Assembly (NCBI GenBank): GCA_900551415.1
Contig: URWB01000039.1
Location: forward strand, 1-18,131
From: an uncultured Eubacteriales bacterium
GTDB taxonomy: Bacteria; Bacillota; Clostridia; Peptostreptococcales; Anaerovoracaceae
Reading direction: 5' to 3'
Length of the DNA stretch: 18,131 bases
Both the position numbers and the translations under genes were made by a program. Below are positions 7,414 through 13,829 of this stretch, piece by piece; position 1 is the stretch's first letter, and each line of letters starts with the position of its first letter. Below the pieces are notes generated by a model, which was not told the DNA's origin, ran no database searches, and was given only the letters and a program-made list of their open reading frames with translations.

Positions 7414-7474
7414 CGTCTGCTGTGATATTTTTTGCGCTCATCTCATAAACTGTGAGAGATGGGAGGCAAACGTC

Positions 7475-8008
7475 ATGAATCCTAGAGAAAAAATAATCAC
7501 GCAGTGCGTACTCTGCTGTCTGGTGTTTGTGTGCGCGAAAGGCATTTCCTTTTTACCTAATGAACAGGTGCAGAAAGCACAAGCCACAGTGCAGCGACAG
7601 CTTGAAACGCATTACACGGAAGACGATTGGAAGCGATTTGCTTCCGGATTTTGTCGAAAAATAAAAAAAACACCTTTGGCAATCGCAAACGCAGTGGCGC
7701 GGGCAAACTCTGCTGACTCTGCAAACTCTGCTGACGAGATGTCGAGCATACGCAGGGCTGCAGAGTCAAAAACCACGCGGCCGGTCTACGCACCTGCGGA
7801 CGGAATCGTTTTAACATCGGGAATTGACAAAAATCTTGGTATGATTGTGAAAATTCAACACGAAAAACAGATATCCACTTGCGGAAATCTTTGCCGCGTA
7901 ACGGTTGTTCAAAACGACGCGGTAAAAAAAGGCGATGTCATCGGATATTATGATAAAACATGTGGAAAAGATTTTTACTATGACAAAGAAGAGAATTACA
8001 GAAACTGA
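7475..8008 (+). CDS. Membrane-anchored degenerate LytM/M23 protein, SpoIVFA-like
   Basis: 177 residues. A hydrophobic N-terminal segment (about 8-26) with four cysteines is followed by a helical region, an Ala/Ser/Asp-rich linker made of two 6-residue repeats (77-88), and a LytM-like domain (about 103-160) reading YAPADGIVLTSG, GMIVKIQHEKQ, STCGNL and DAVKKGDVIGYYDK. Active M23 peptidases have HxH near this point; here the equivalent stretch is CGNL, so it should not be catalytic. The pattern VKIQH...GNL...VKKGDVIG resembles SpoIVFA, the membrane regulator of the sigma-K-processing protease SpoIVFB, whose gene lies upstream of rplU in Bacillus. No spoIVFB is present here. The C-terminus (KDFYYDKEENYRN) seems shorter than SpoIVFA. 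Start: GGGAGG 8 bases before the ATG. It overlaps the next gene by 29 bases. A SpoIIQ-like role is an alternative. Confidence 0.6.
   Translation: MNPREKIITQCVLCCLVFVCAKGISFLPNEQVQKAQATVQRQLETHYTEDDWKRFASGFCRKIKKTPLAIANAVARANSADSANSADEMSSIRRAAESKTTRPVYAPADGIVLTSGIDKNLGMIVKIQHEKQISTCGNLCRVTVVQNDAVKKGDVIGYYDKTCGKDFYYDKEENYRN
7703..7738 (+). repeat. Two-copy 18-base tandem repeat in the SpoIVFA-like linker
   Basis: GCAAACTCTGCTGAC occurs at 7703-7717 and again at 7721-7735, with a period of 18 bases. In frame it encodes a repeated Ala-Asn-Ser-Ala-Asp unit in the linker between the helical region and the LytM-like domain. Such repeats expand or contract easily by slippage and keep the reading frame. 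Confidence 0.85.
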
Positions 8009-8528
8009 AGTAAATCAGTTATACGCGCGGTGCAAGACGCCGCCGCACGTGATCGCGCACTGTAAGGCCGTCGCGGATACCGCAGTGACCATTGGCGCGG
8101 CTTTGAATCAAAAAGGATATCAGTTTGACCTCTCACTGCTTCGAAGCGCCGGGCTGGCACATGATATCGCGAGAATTCAGGAGGATCATGGCGCGGTTGC
8201 CGCGGATATTCTGCAGGAACTCGGTTATCAGGACGAAGCGGATATTATACGTCATCATATGCACTATCCTTTGGCAGCGCATATGGACAAGCTGACTGCC
8301 TGCGATCTGGTCTGTCTGGCAGATCGTCTGGTGATTGAGGATCAATATGTGGGGCTGGACAAGCGCTTTGACTATATCCTGCACAAAAATGAAAATCAGG
8401 CGATGGCCAAAGAAAAGATTCTGCAAGCGAAGGCGCAAACGCGGCAGCTGCTTGACGAAATGGAAGCGGTCTTGGGCCAATCCATCGACAGCCTCTTTTG
8501 CCCAAAACAAGAAACGACGGAAAGATGA
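7980..8528 (+). CDS. HD-domain phosphohydrolase, YqeK-like or related
   Basis: 182 residues with the HD metal-binding pattern: H27 (VIAHCKAV), H61-D62 (SAGLAHDIAR), H92/H93 (IIRHHMH) and D115 (CLADRL). HD proteins hydrolyse phosphate esters of nucleotides or related compounds; the substrate here is unknown. The C-terminal 45 residues are helical. I chose the ATG at 7980 because the family-like part begins there and GGAAAAG lies about 10 bases upstream; in-frame ATGs at 7935 and 7950 are alternatives. It overlaps the SpoIVFA-like gene by 29 bases and its TGA overlaps the next ATG, so the genes are probably translationally coupled. It sits just before a TIGR03960/TIGR03936 pair, so it may act with them (inference). 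Confidence 0.8.
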   Translation: MTKKRITETEVNQLYARCKTPPHVIAHCKAVADTAVTIGAALNQKGYQFDLSLLRSAGLAHDIARIQEDHGAVAADILQELGYQDEADIIRHHMHYPLAAHMDKLTACDLVCLADRLVIEDQYVGLDKRFDYILHKNENQAMAKEKILQAKAQTRQLLDEMEAVLGQSIDSLFCPKQETTER

Positions 8529-10399
8529 ATATGAAAGAAATAAACACACAATATCAGCTGGATACGCTACTAAAAAGAGTGGAAAAGCCGGGACGCTATA
8601 TCGGCGGCGAGCTGTTTTCCGCGCAAAAAGACCTGCGGCAGATAGAAGCGCGCTTCGCGTTCGCATTTCCGGATCTTTATGAAATCGGCATGTCATATCT
8701 GGGACTGCAGATTTTATATCATCAGCTGAACAAGCACGAAAACATATATTGTGAACGTGTCTTCGCGCCCGCGGGGGATATGGAAGCGCTGATGCGCGCG
8801 GAACAAGTCCCGCTGATGACACTCGAGACAAAAACACCGCTTACCGAAATGGATTTTGTCGGCTTTACGCTGCAGTACGAGATGTCCTTTACGACGATTT
8901 TGAACATGCTGGATCTTGCGGGAATTCCTGTCCACGCGCATGAGCGAGACGAAAAATTCCCATTGGTCATTGCCGGAGGTCCTTGCTCCTTTAATCCGGA
9001 ACCACTCGCGGATTTTGTCGATTTATTTTTGGTAGGCGACGGAGAGAAAGCACTGCCGGAGCTGGTTCAAAAATACATCGAATGCAAGCAGAAAGGCATA
9101 ACGACAAAGGAAGCCTTCCTCAAAGAGGCCTGTAAGCTGGATGGCGTCTATGTTCCACGCTTCTATGCGCCGGTTTACGCGGAAGATGGAACGATAAAAG
9201 AATTATGTAAACTATATGAGGCAGCTCCATTACCCGTAAGACGCGCGATTCTGCCGGAAATCGAAAGTGTCGATTTTCCTGTGGAACCGATCATTCCAAT
9301 CGTGGAGGCAGTACACGATCGTTCTGTTGTGGAAACCTTTCGCGGCTGTACGCGTGGCTGCCGTTTTTGTCAGGCTGGCATGATCTATCGCCCTGTACGG
9401 GAGCGTTCCAAGGATAAAATTATGCAGCTGGCGGAAGCGCAGCTCCAAAATACCGGAAACGATGAGCTTTCGCTGCTCTCACTTTCAACCAGCGACCACT
9501 CCTGCTTTGAAGCACTCACCATGGAACTGATCGATTATACCAAAAGAGAGAATGTTTCTTTATCTCTGCCGTCTTTAAGAATTGACAAATTCGCCTTTGA
9601 TGTACTGAATCGTATCCAGGAGTACAAAAAATCGGGCTTAACTTACGCGCCGGAGGCCGGCACGCAGAGGCTGCGTGATGTCATTAACAAGGGCGTGACA
9701 GAGGCCGATATCTATCAATCGATAGAACAGGCGTTGGAACTTGGCTGGAAGCATATCAAGCTGTATTTTATGATTGGTTTGCCGACGGAAACCTACGCGG
9801 ATCTCGATGGGATTGTCGAAATCGCAAAAAACATCCGCGAGCTTAATTACAAGATCAACGGACCCAAAAGCGGCCGCTTCAGTTTAACGGTCAGCGTTTC
9901 CAATTTTGTGCCGAAGGCGCATACACCGTTTCAGTGGATGGCACAGGATACACCGGAGATGTTCGAGGAAAAGCATAATTATCTGGCAGAACGTCTAAAA
10001 AAACTGAAGGGTGTCAGCTTTAACTATCACGACAATAAAACCAGCGTGTATGAGGCTGTATTCGCCAGAGGTGACCGCAGATGCGGGAAACTCCTGTATG
10101 AGGCTTTTCGCGCAGGCTGCAGACTGGATGGCTGGACAGAGTATTTTAACCGGCAGGGTTGGGAAACCGCCTTCACGAAAAGCGGGATTGATGTGAATTT
10201 TTATACGACGAGACAGCGCTCTTACGATGAAATTCTGCCATGGGATATCATTGACAGCGGGATTACAAAAAATTTTCTTAAACGGGAAGCGGAGAAAGCA
10301 CTCGCGGCTCAAACTACGCGAGACTGCCGTTACGGCTGTGTCGGCTGCGGCATGAATCAAAGGGTGGTTTGCCCGATGGAGGGTATCTATGGCAAATAA
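8525..10399 (+). CDS. TIGR03960-family B12-binding-type radical SAM protein
   Basis: 624 residues. The N-terminal half (about 1-250) resembles the cobalamin-binding-like region of B12-type radical SAM enzymes (ARFAFAFPDLYEIGMSYLGL near 42-61; VIAGGPCSFNPEPLADFVD near 149-167). The radical-SAM core holds C275, C279 and C282 (FRGCTRGCRFCQAGM) for the [4Fe-4S] cluster. The C-terminus has four cysteines at about 601, 605, 608 and 616 (CRYGCVGCGMNQRVVCP), perhaps an additional metal site. The reaction is not established. The ATG used overlaps the HD gene's stop (ATGA); MKEIN six bases later is an alternative. In many clostridia this gene, its TIGR03936 partner and RNase G lie before rplU; here it lies after obg. 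It overlaps the next gene by 11 bases. Confidence 0.92.
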   Translation: MNMKEINTQYQLDTLLKRVEKPGRYIGGELFSAQKDLRQIEARFAFAFPDLYEIGMSYLGLQILYHQLNKHENIYCERVFAPAGDMEALMRAEQVPLMTLETKTPLTEMDFVGFTLQYEMSFTTILNMLDLAGIPVHAHERDEKFPLVIAGGPCSFNPEPLADFVDLFLVGDGEKALPELVQKYIECKQKGITTKEAFLKEACKLDGVYVPRFYAPVYAEDGTIKELCKLYEAAPLPVRRAILPEIESVDFPVEPIIPIVEAVHDRSVVETFRGCTRGCRFCQAGMIYRPVRERSKDKIMQLAEAQLQNTGNDELSLLSLSTSDHSCFEALTMELIDYTKRENVSLSLPSLRIDKFAFDVLNRIQEYKKSGLTYAPEAGTQRLRDVINKGVTEADIYQSIEQALELGWKHIKLYFMIGLPTETYADLDGIVEIAKNIRELNYKINGPKSGRFSLTVSVSNFVPKAHTPFQWMAQDTPEMFEEKHNYLAERLKKLKGVSFNYHDNKTSVYEAVFARGDRRCGKLLYEAFRAGCRLDGWTEYFNRQGWETAFTKSGIDVNFYTTRQRSYDEILPWDIIDSGITKNFLKREAEKALAAQTTRDCRYGCVGCGMNQRVVCPMEGIYGK

Positions 10400-11069
10400 A
10401 TATGTGATCAGGTTTTCCAAGACCGGATATGTTAAATATACCTCGCATTTGGATCTTTTGCGCATGTTTAAACGCGCGTTCAAAAAAGCGGAGCTGGGAC
10501 TCGCTTATTCTCAGGGTTTCAATCCGCATCCGAAGATGGGTTTCGCGCAGCCGCTTTCTCTTGGTTACGCGGGACGAAACGAGCTGATTGAATTTGAGAC
10601 TGATCGTCCGCATCAGACAGCAGAGATTCTCCGCGCCATGCAGGGTAAAATGCCGCAGGGTATCGAGATCAGCGCTTGCTATGAACTGCCGCCGGAGGTC
10701 AAATCTTTAGCGGCTGCCGCGGACAGCGCGGAATACAGGATCTGGATCTTAACGGAAAAATCAGAGCCGCAGCTGCAAGAGGATCTAAAAAAATATCTGC
10801 TGCAAGATGAAATCCTTGCCATGAAACGGATGAAAAAGACCAAAAAAGAAGAACCGGTCAATATCAAAAACATGATACGTCGTGTCGAAATCTCTAAGGC
10901 CGGAGATTTTGCTGTCCTCGAGGCTTTGCTGGACTGCGGAAGTCAATCTAACTGCAGTCCGGAGCTTGTCATCGCGAGCTTTTGTGCGTTCGCTCAAATC
11001 TCCACGCCGAGGAATATGATTGAAGTCGAGAGAAGAAATATAAACTTTGTAAACAAGTTACAATTTTAG
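10389..11069 (+). CDS. TIGR03936-family protein (DUF2344), partner of the radical SAM gene
   Basis: 226 residues. The N-terminal part reads YVIRFSKTGYVKYTSHLDLL, RMFKRAFKKAELGLAYSQGF and NPHPKMGFAQPLSLGYAGRN, the hallmark of the DUF2344/TIGR03936 family. In some bacteria this domain is fused to the TIGR03960 radical SAM protein, so the two probably act on one substrate; the function is unknown, though links to RNA metabolism have been suggested from gene neighbours such as RNase G. The start lies inside the last codons of the radical SAM gene (11-base overlap), a strong sign of coupling. After the stop the comEA promoter begins within a few bases, with no terminator between, so read-through into comEA is likely. 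Confidence 0.9.
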   Translation: MANKYVIRFSKTGYVKYTSHLDLLRMFKRAFKKAELGLAYSQGFNPHPKMGFAQPLSLGYAGRNELIEFETDRPHQTAEILRAMQGKMPQGIEISACYELPPEVKSLAAAADSAEYRIWILTEKSEPQLQEDLKKYLLQDEILAMKRMKKTKKEEPVNIKNMIRRVEISKAGDFAVLEALLDCGSQSNCSPELVIASFCAFAQISTPRNMIEVERRNINFVNKLQF

Positions 11070-11071
11070 TA

Positions 11072-11099
11072 TTGACATCCTCCTACTATATGATGTAAT
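11072..11099 (+). promoter_or_regulatory. comEA promoter candidate
   Basis: A consensus TTGACA (11072-11077) begins 2 bases after the stop of the preceding gene. With a 16-base spacer it is followed by TGTAAT (11094-11099), one base from consensus. Transcription would start near 11106, only a few bases before the Shine-Dalgarno GGAGG (11111-11115). The leader from this promoter would be about 20 bases. TAATAT at 11096 with an 18-base spacer is an alternative -10. Confidence 0.65.
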
Positions 11100-11119
11100 A
11101 TTATGTCAAAGGAGGATGT
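11075..11119 (+). promoter_or_regulatory. Inverted repeat able to bury the comEA ribosome binding site
   Basis: ACATCCTCCT (11075-11084) is the exact complement of AGGAGGATGT (11110-11119), which contains the comEA Shine-Dalgarno. The arms are 25 bases apart. The left arm overlaps the -35 box and would be present only in RNA that reads through from upstream genes. A second repeat shares the left arm: TTGACAT (11072-11078) with ATGTCAA (11103-11109). The two pairings exclude each other. Confidence 0.7.
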
Positions 11120-11125
11120 ATATTC

Positions 11126-11860
11126 ATGTTGAAGTATCAGACTTTTGTTTCACTCAAACGCATGCTGCGCGTTGAAAATGCGAAACATTTTTTACAGCAG
11201 CATCGAGATCAGATCAAAACAGTTGCCTTACCATGCTTGGTACTGGCCGCTGTTTTGTTTTTTTGGTTTTATGGCAACGCGCAGGATTCAGAGCAGGTTC
11301 ATATGGAAGACGCGCAGACAGCCGCGGAGAACCAGCCGACAGAAACTCAGCAGGCAGAACTTGCAGGTTCCGAAACGAAGGGGGCGGAGAATATACCGGA
11401 GCAAGGCGATATTTATGTCGATATTTGCGGGGAAGTTGCCAAACCGGATGTCTATCGTGTCAAGAACGGAAGCAGGCTCTTTGAGGTGATTGCGCAGGCT
11501 GGCGGCTTAACCGCGCAGGCGGACATCAATGTCATCAACCGCGCGGAAACTGTTAGAGACGGACAAAAAATACGCATTCTTTCTTATGAGGAAACAAATC
11601 AGGGCGTGCAGCAGCAAGGCGATGCTTCCGCATCACAGTACCGCTCGCAGGCACAGGCAAACGATGGGAAGATCAATATCAACCTCGCTGACGCCGCGAC
11701 TCTGCAGATGATTCCCGGCATCGGCCCATCCAAAGCAGAGCGAATTCTTGAATATCGGGAAACGACAGGACCGTTTCAAAACATCGAGGATATTAAAAAT
11801 GTTTCCGGGATCGGAAATAAAACATTTGAAAACATTCGAGAGTATTTATGTGTTTCTTAA
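11126..11860 (+). CDS. comEA: ComEA-type DNA-binding protein
   Basis: ComEA is the membrane-anchored DNA receptor that pulls double-stranded DNA into the periplasm-like space during natural transformation. The 244-residue protein has a cytoplasmic N-terminus of about 30 residues, one membrane segment (about 33-50, VALPCLVLAAVLFFWFYG), a long acidic, Gln-rich linker (51-92), an SLBB domain (about 95-153, YVDICGEVAKPDVYRVKNGS onward) and a C-terminal pair of helix-hairpin-helix motifs (about 183-244, NINLADAATLQMIPGIGPSK; GIG at 198-200 and 228-230). comEB/comEC are not next to it. Shine-Dalgarno GGAGG lies 10 bases upstream. Sporulating clostridia commonly keep comEA even where transformation has not been shown, so competence is an inference. 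Confidence 0.94.
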   Translation: MLKYQTFVSLKRMLRVENAKHFLQQHRDQIKTVALPCLVLAAVLFFWFYGNAQDSEQVHMEDAQTAAENQPTETQQAELAGSETKGAENIPEQGDIYVDICGEVAKPDVYRVKNGSRLFEVIAQAGGLTAQADINVINRAETVRDGQKIRILSYEETNQGVQQQGDASASQYRSQAQANDGKININLADAATLQMIPGIGPSKAERILEYRETTGPFQNIEDIKNVSGIGNKTFENIREYLCVS

Positions 11861-11881
11861 GTTGTTTTTCTTTTAGTGTAA

Positions 11882-11911
11882 GTATATTTTTTCCCAAACA
11901 GGTAAATCATA
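11882..11911 (+). promoter_or_regulatory. Possible forespore (sigma-F/sigma-G-like) promoter before the BofC-like gene
   Basis: GTATA (11882-11886) matches the -35 core shared by sigma-F and sigma-G promoters. GGTAAATCATA (11901-11911) resembles their -10 forms (GGnnAnA..., CATAnTA), though its spacing and end do not fit either consensus exactly. In Bacillus, bofC and spoIVB are read by these sigma factors, so the position is sensible. Low confidence. Confidence 0.35.
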
Positions 11912-11927
11912 GCTGTGAGGTGATGAA

Positions 11928-12467
11928 ATGTTTACACAGAAGAAAAAGAATTATCAGACTTTTTTATATGTGACCATTGTGGCCACGCTGTGCTTTTTGG
12001 TACTCGCGCTCTTATGGCCGCGGGAGACACCAAAGGAGCAGCCTGTGGACTTATCGAGTGCCGCGCTGCACAAGGAGAGTGAGGAAGAAGCCAAAACGCC
12101 GCGCTCCTCTGATGCGCGGCAAGCAGAGGATGATACGGAGAACGCGGAGGATACGCAATTAACAGAGAATACTGAGAACGCAAAGGATTCAGAGGAAGGG
12201 GAAGATGAATTTTTTCCGGAAGGACCGGAAGGAAAAGAACAAAAAGATAACATGCCCGATCCACAAGCTTCATATTATCTAGTAAAGCATGCGGACGGCA
12301 AAATCAAGGTCTTCTTTGTGAGCGGTGATGGCAGCATGATTGAACTTGAGGATACGCGGATCGTTTACGAAGTGCTCGGGACGGAGGATCAGGAACACTT
12401 TGACGCAGGCTGGCGTATCGACAGCCAAGAAGATTTGGCTGTTCTGCTGCAGGATTTTGAGAGTTAG
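11928..12467 (+). CDS. Membrane-anchored protein with BofC C-terminal-like domain
   Basis: 179 residues. A short basic start (FTQKKKNYQ) is followed by one membrane segment (about 10-29), a long, very acidic linker (about 45-112, rich in Glu, Asp, Asn and Thr with repeats of the form TENxExT), and a compact C-terminal domain (113-179) reading SYYLVKHADGKIKVFF, TRIVYEVLG, DAGWRIDSQEDLAVLLQDFES. The pattern (Y-x-V-x-x-x-x-G-x-I, a T-x-I strand, then G-x-x-x-x-S-x-x-x-L near the end) resembles the BofC C-terminal domain. BofC is the forespore protein that restrains SpoIVB in Bacillus. The BofC N-terminal domain is absent. It sits 2 to 14 bases before spoIVB, which supports the link. GTGAGG precedes the ATG by 7 bases. 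Confidence 0.65.
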   Translation: MFTQKKKNYQTFLYVTIVATLCFLVLALLWPRETPKEQPVDLSSAALHKESEEEAKTPRSSDARQAEDDTENAEDTQLTENTENAKDSEEGEDEFFPEGPEGKEQKDNMPDPQASYYLVKHADGKIKVFFVSGDGSMIELEDTRIVYEVLGTEDQEHFDAGWRIDSQEDLAVLLQDFES

Positions 12468-12481
12468 GTTTGGGCAAAAAA

Positions 12482-13546
12482 ATGAAAAAAAATATCAAAA
12501 AAGCGTTTGTTTTGTTCTGCGCGGTTCTGACCGCGATTGGTGGCATCGGCTTTTGTGTAGATCATTACAGGGAAGCCAAAGAAACAGTGCAGGTCATTAG
12601 CGAGCGCGTACTGATACCCTGTGGACAGTCGGTAGGCATCAAAATGAATGTAAAAGGAGTTCTGGTTGTCGGTCTCGAAGAAATCGAAACCGCGGATGGG
12701 ATTGTCAGTCCGGCTTACGAGGCAGGCTTACAGATCGGAGATATCATTACGCGGATAGACGGAATCGCGGTAAACTACGCCTCAGAGGTTTCCGATATCA
12801 TTCACACCGCCGGCGCGAAAGATCTTGAACTTACACTCAGACGTAAAGAAGAAAATTTGAAGCTTTCAATCAGACCGGTCAAGGATAATCTCAGCGGTTC
12901 CTATAAGATTGGATTGTGGGTCAAAGAAAAGATCGCGGGCATCGGAACCTTGAGCTTTTACGATCCTCGCACGAATACCTTTGCCGCCTTGGGACATGGG
13001 ATTTACGAAGCGCAGACGGGAACGCTGCTCGGTGCCGGAGACGGCGAGCTGCTGCCGACCGAAGTCAAGTCCATCAAGGAAGGCAGTGTCGGCAAGCCGG
13101 GAGAGATTCGCGGGGTGTTTTACGGAAACGAACAGCCCTTCGGTACGGTAAAAAAGAACTCCTCCTTTGGTGTTTACGCGAAGGGAACTGATTTACGGCT
13201 TTTTGCTGAAGCGGAACCGATTGTTTTGGGACATCGTGACCAGATAGAAAAAGGAAAGGCCTGTATTTTGACAACAATTGACGGAAACAGGGTTGAAAAA
13301 TTTGAGATTGAGATTACTAAAATTAACAGACAAGATAAGCCGGAAAGCAAAAGCATGGAGATTAAGGTAACAGACAGCCGCTTGCTCGCGTACAGCGGCG
13401 GTATCGTGCAGGGAATGAGCGGAAGTCCGATTATTCAGAATAACCGCCTGATCGGCGCGGTAACCCATGTCTTTGTCAATGATCCTGCCAAGGGTTACGC
13501 CATCTTTGCGGATTGGATGGTGAAAATGTGTGACGAGGCAGACTAG
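12482..13546 (+). CDS. spoIVB: SpoIVB serine protease (sporulation sigma-K checkpoint)
   Basis: SpoIVB is made in the forespore, crosses its inner membrane, and cleaves SpoIVFA to signal activation of sigma-K in the mother cell (Bacillus). The 354-residue protein has an N-terminal membrane or signal segment (about 8-26), a PDZ domain (about 55-130, PAYEAGLQIGDIITRIDG) and an SA-type serine peptidase domain. H172 (AALGHGIY), D298 (VTDSR) and S313 (QGMSGSP) form a triad; the 15-residue D-to-S distance equals that of B. subtilis SpoIVB. I start at ATG 12482; an in-frame TTG at 12470 would add four residues, and neither has a strong Shine-Dalgarno. spo0A follows, the order conserved in sporulators, but recN, usual upstream in Bacillus, is replaced by comEA and the BofC-like gene. 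Confidence 0.95.
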   Translation: MKKNIKKAFVLFCAVLTAIGGIGFCVDHYREAKETVQVISERVLIPCGQSVGIKMNVKGVLVVGLEEIETADGIVSPAYEAGLQIGDIITRIDGIAVNYASEVSDIIHTAGAKDLELTLRRKEENLKLSIRPVKDNLSGSYKIGLWVKEKIAGIGTLSFYDPRTNTFAALGHGIYEAQTGTLLGAGDGELLPTEVKSIKEGSVGKPGEIRGVFYGNEQPFGTVKKNSSFGVYAKGTDLRLFAEAEPIVLGHRDQIEKGKACILTTIDGNRVEKFEIEITKINRQDKPESKSMEIKVTDSRLLAYSGGIVQGMSGSPIIQNNRLIGAVTHVFVNDPAKGYAIFADWMVKMCDEAD

Positions 13547-13600
13547 TTTTGCTGAAGGTCTTTTTGATTCTACCGCAGAGTCCGGATGCTTGGAAGACGC

Positions 13601-13624
13601 CTGTGCCGCAGCACAGATTGCTTT
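13601..13624 (+). terminator. Possible spoIVB terminator
   Basis: CTGTGC (13601-13606) and GCACAG (13611-13616) form a perfect 6-base-pair stem with the loop CGCA, followed by ATTGCTTTT. The stem is short and the T run is broken, so it may be only partly effective. Confidence 0.4.
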
Positions 13625-13628
13625 TACA

Positions 13629-13763
13629 TGTCAAAAAAGTAATATATAGCGAGTTTTTCGCGTTTTATTCCCGAAATCTGTAACAAATTGTTTCAAAAAA
13701 CTTTCCCCGATGGGTTGACAATATACTACAATTAATTTGAGGATATGACCGGAAACGGTAAAT
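13629..13763 (+). promoter_or_regulatory. spo0A control region: candidate 0A boxes and sigma-H-type promoter
   Basis: TGTCAAA (13629-13635) fits the Spo0A-box core TGTCRAA. On the other strand, TTGTCAAC (complement of 13714-13721) is a 6-of-7 match. AGGATAT (13740-13746), ten bases, then GGTAAATT (13757-13764) resembles a sigma-H promoter (AGGAWWW ... GAAT) with one mismatch in the -10 core. In Bacillus, spo0A is read by sigma-H and autoregulated by Spo0A. TTGACA at 13715 has no good -10 at the right distance (TACAAT at 13727 is too close), so it is more likely an operator part than a -35 box. Confidence 0.4.
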
Positions 13764-13829
13764 TCGAACGTGTGTGTGAGGCAGAAAAAGAAAAAAAGAA
13801 GTGTGAATGTGAACGTAGAGGAGGAAATT

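Noticed and set aside
7439..7461. Hairpin CATCTC/GAGATG between obg and the SpoIVFA-like gene as a terminator
   Set aside because: Short stem, long loop and no T run after it; it overlaps the start of the Shine-Dalgarno instead.
12120..12200. Repeated GAGAAC/GAGGAT units as a DNA repeat element
   Set aside because: They encode an acidic low-complexity linker in the BofC-like protein and are not regular at the DNA level.
13715..13732. TTGACA and TACAAT as a sigma-A promoter of spo0A
   Set aside because: Only 6 bases separate the hexamers.
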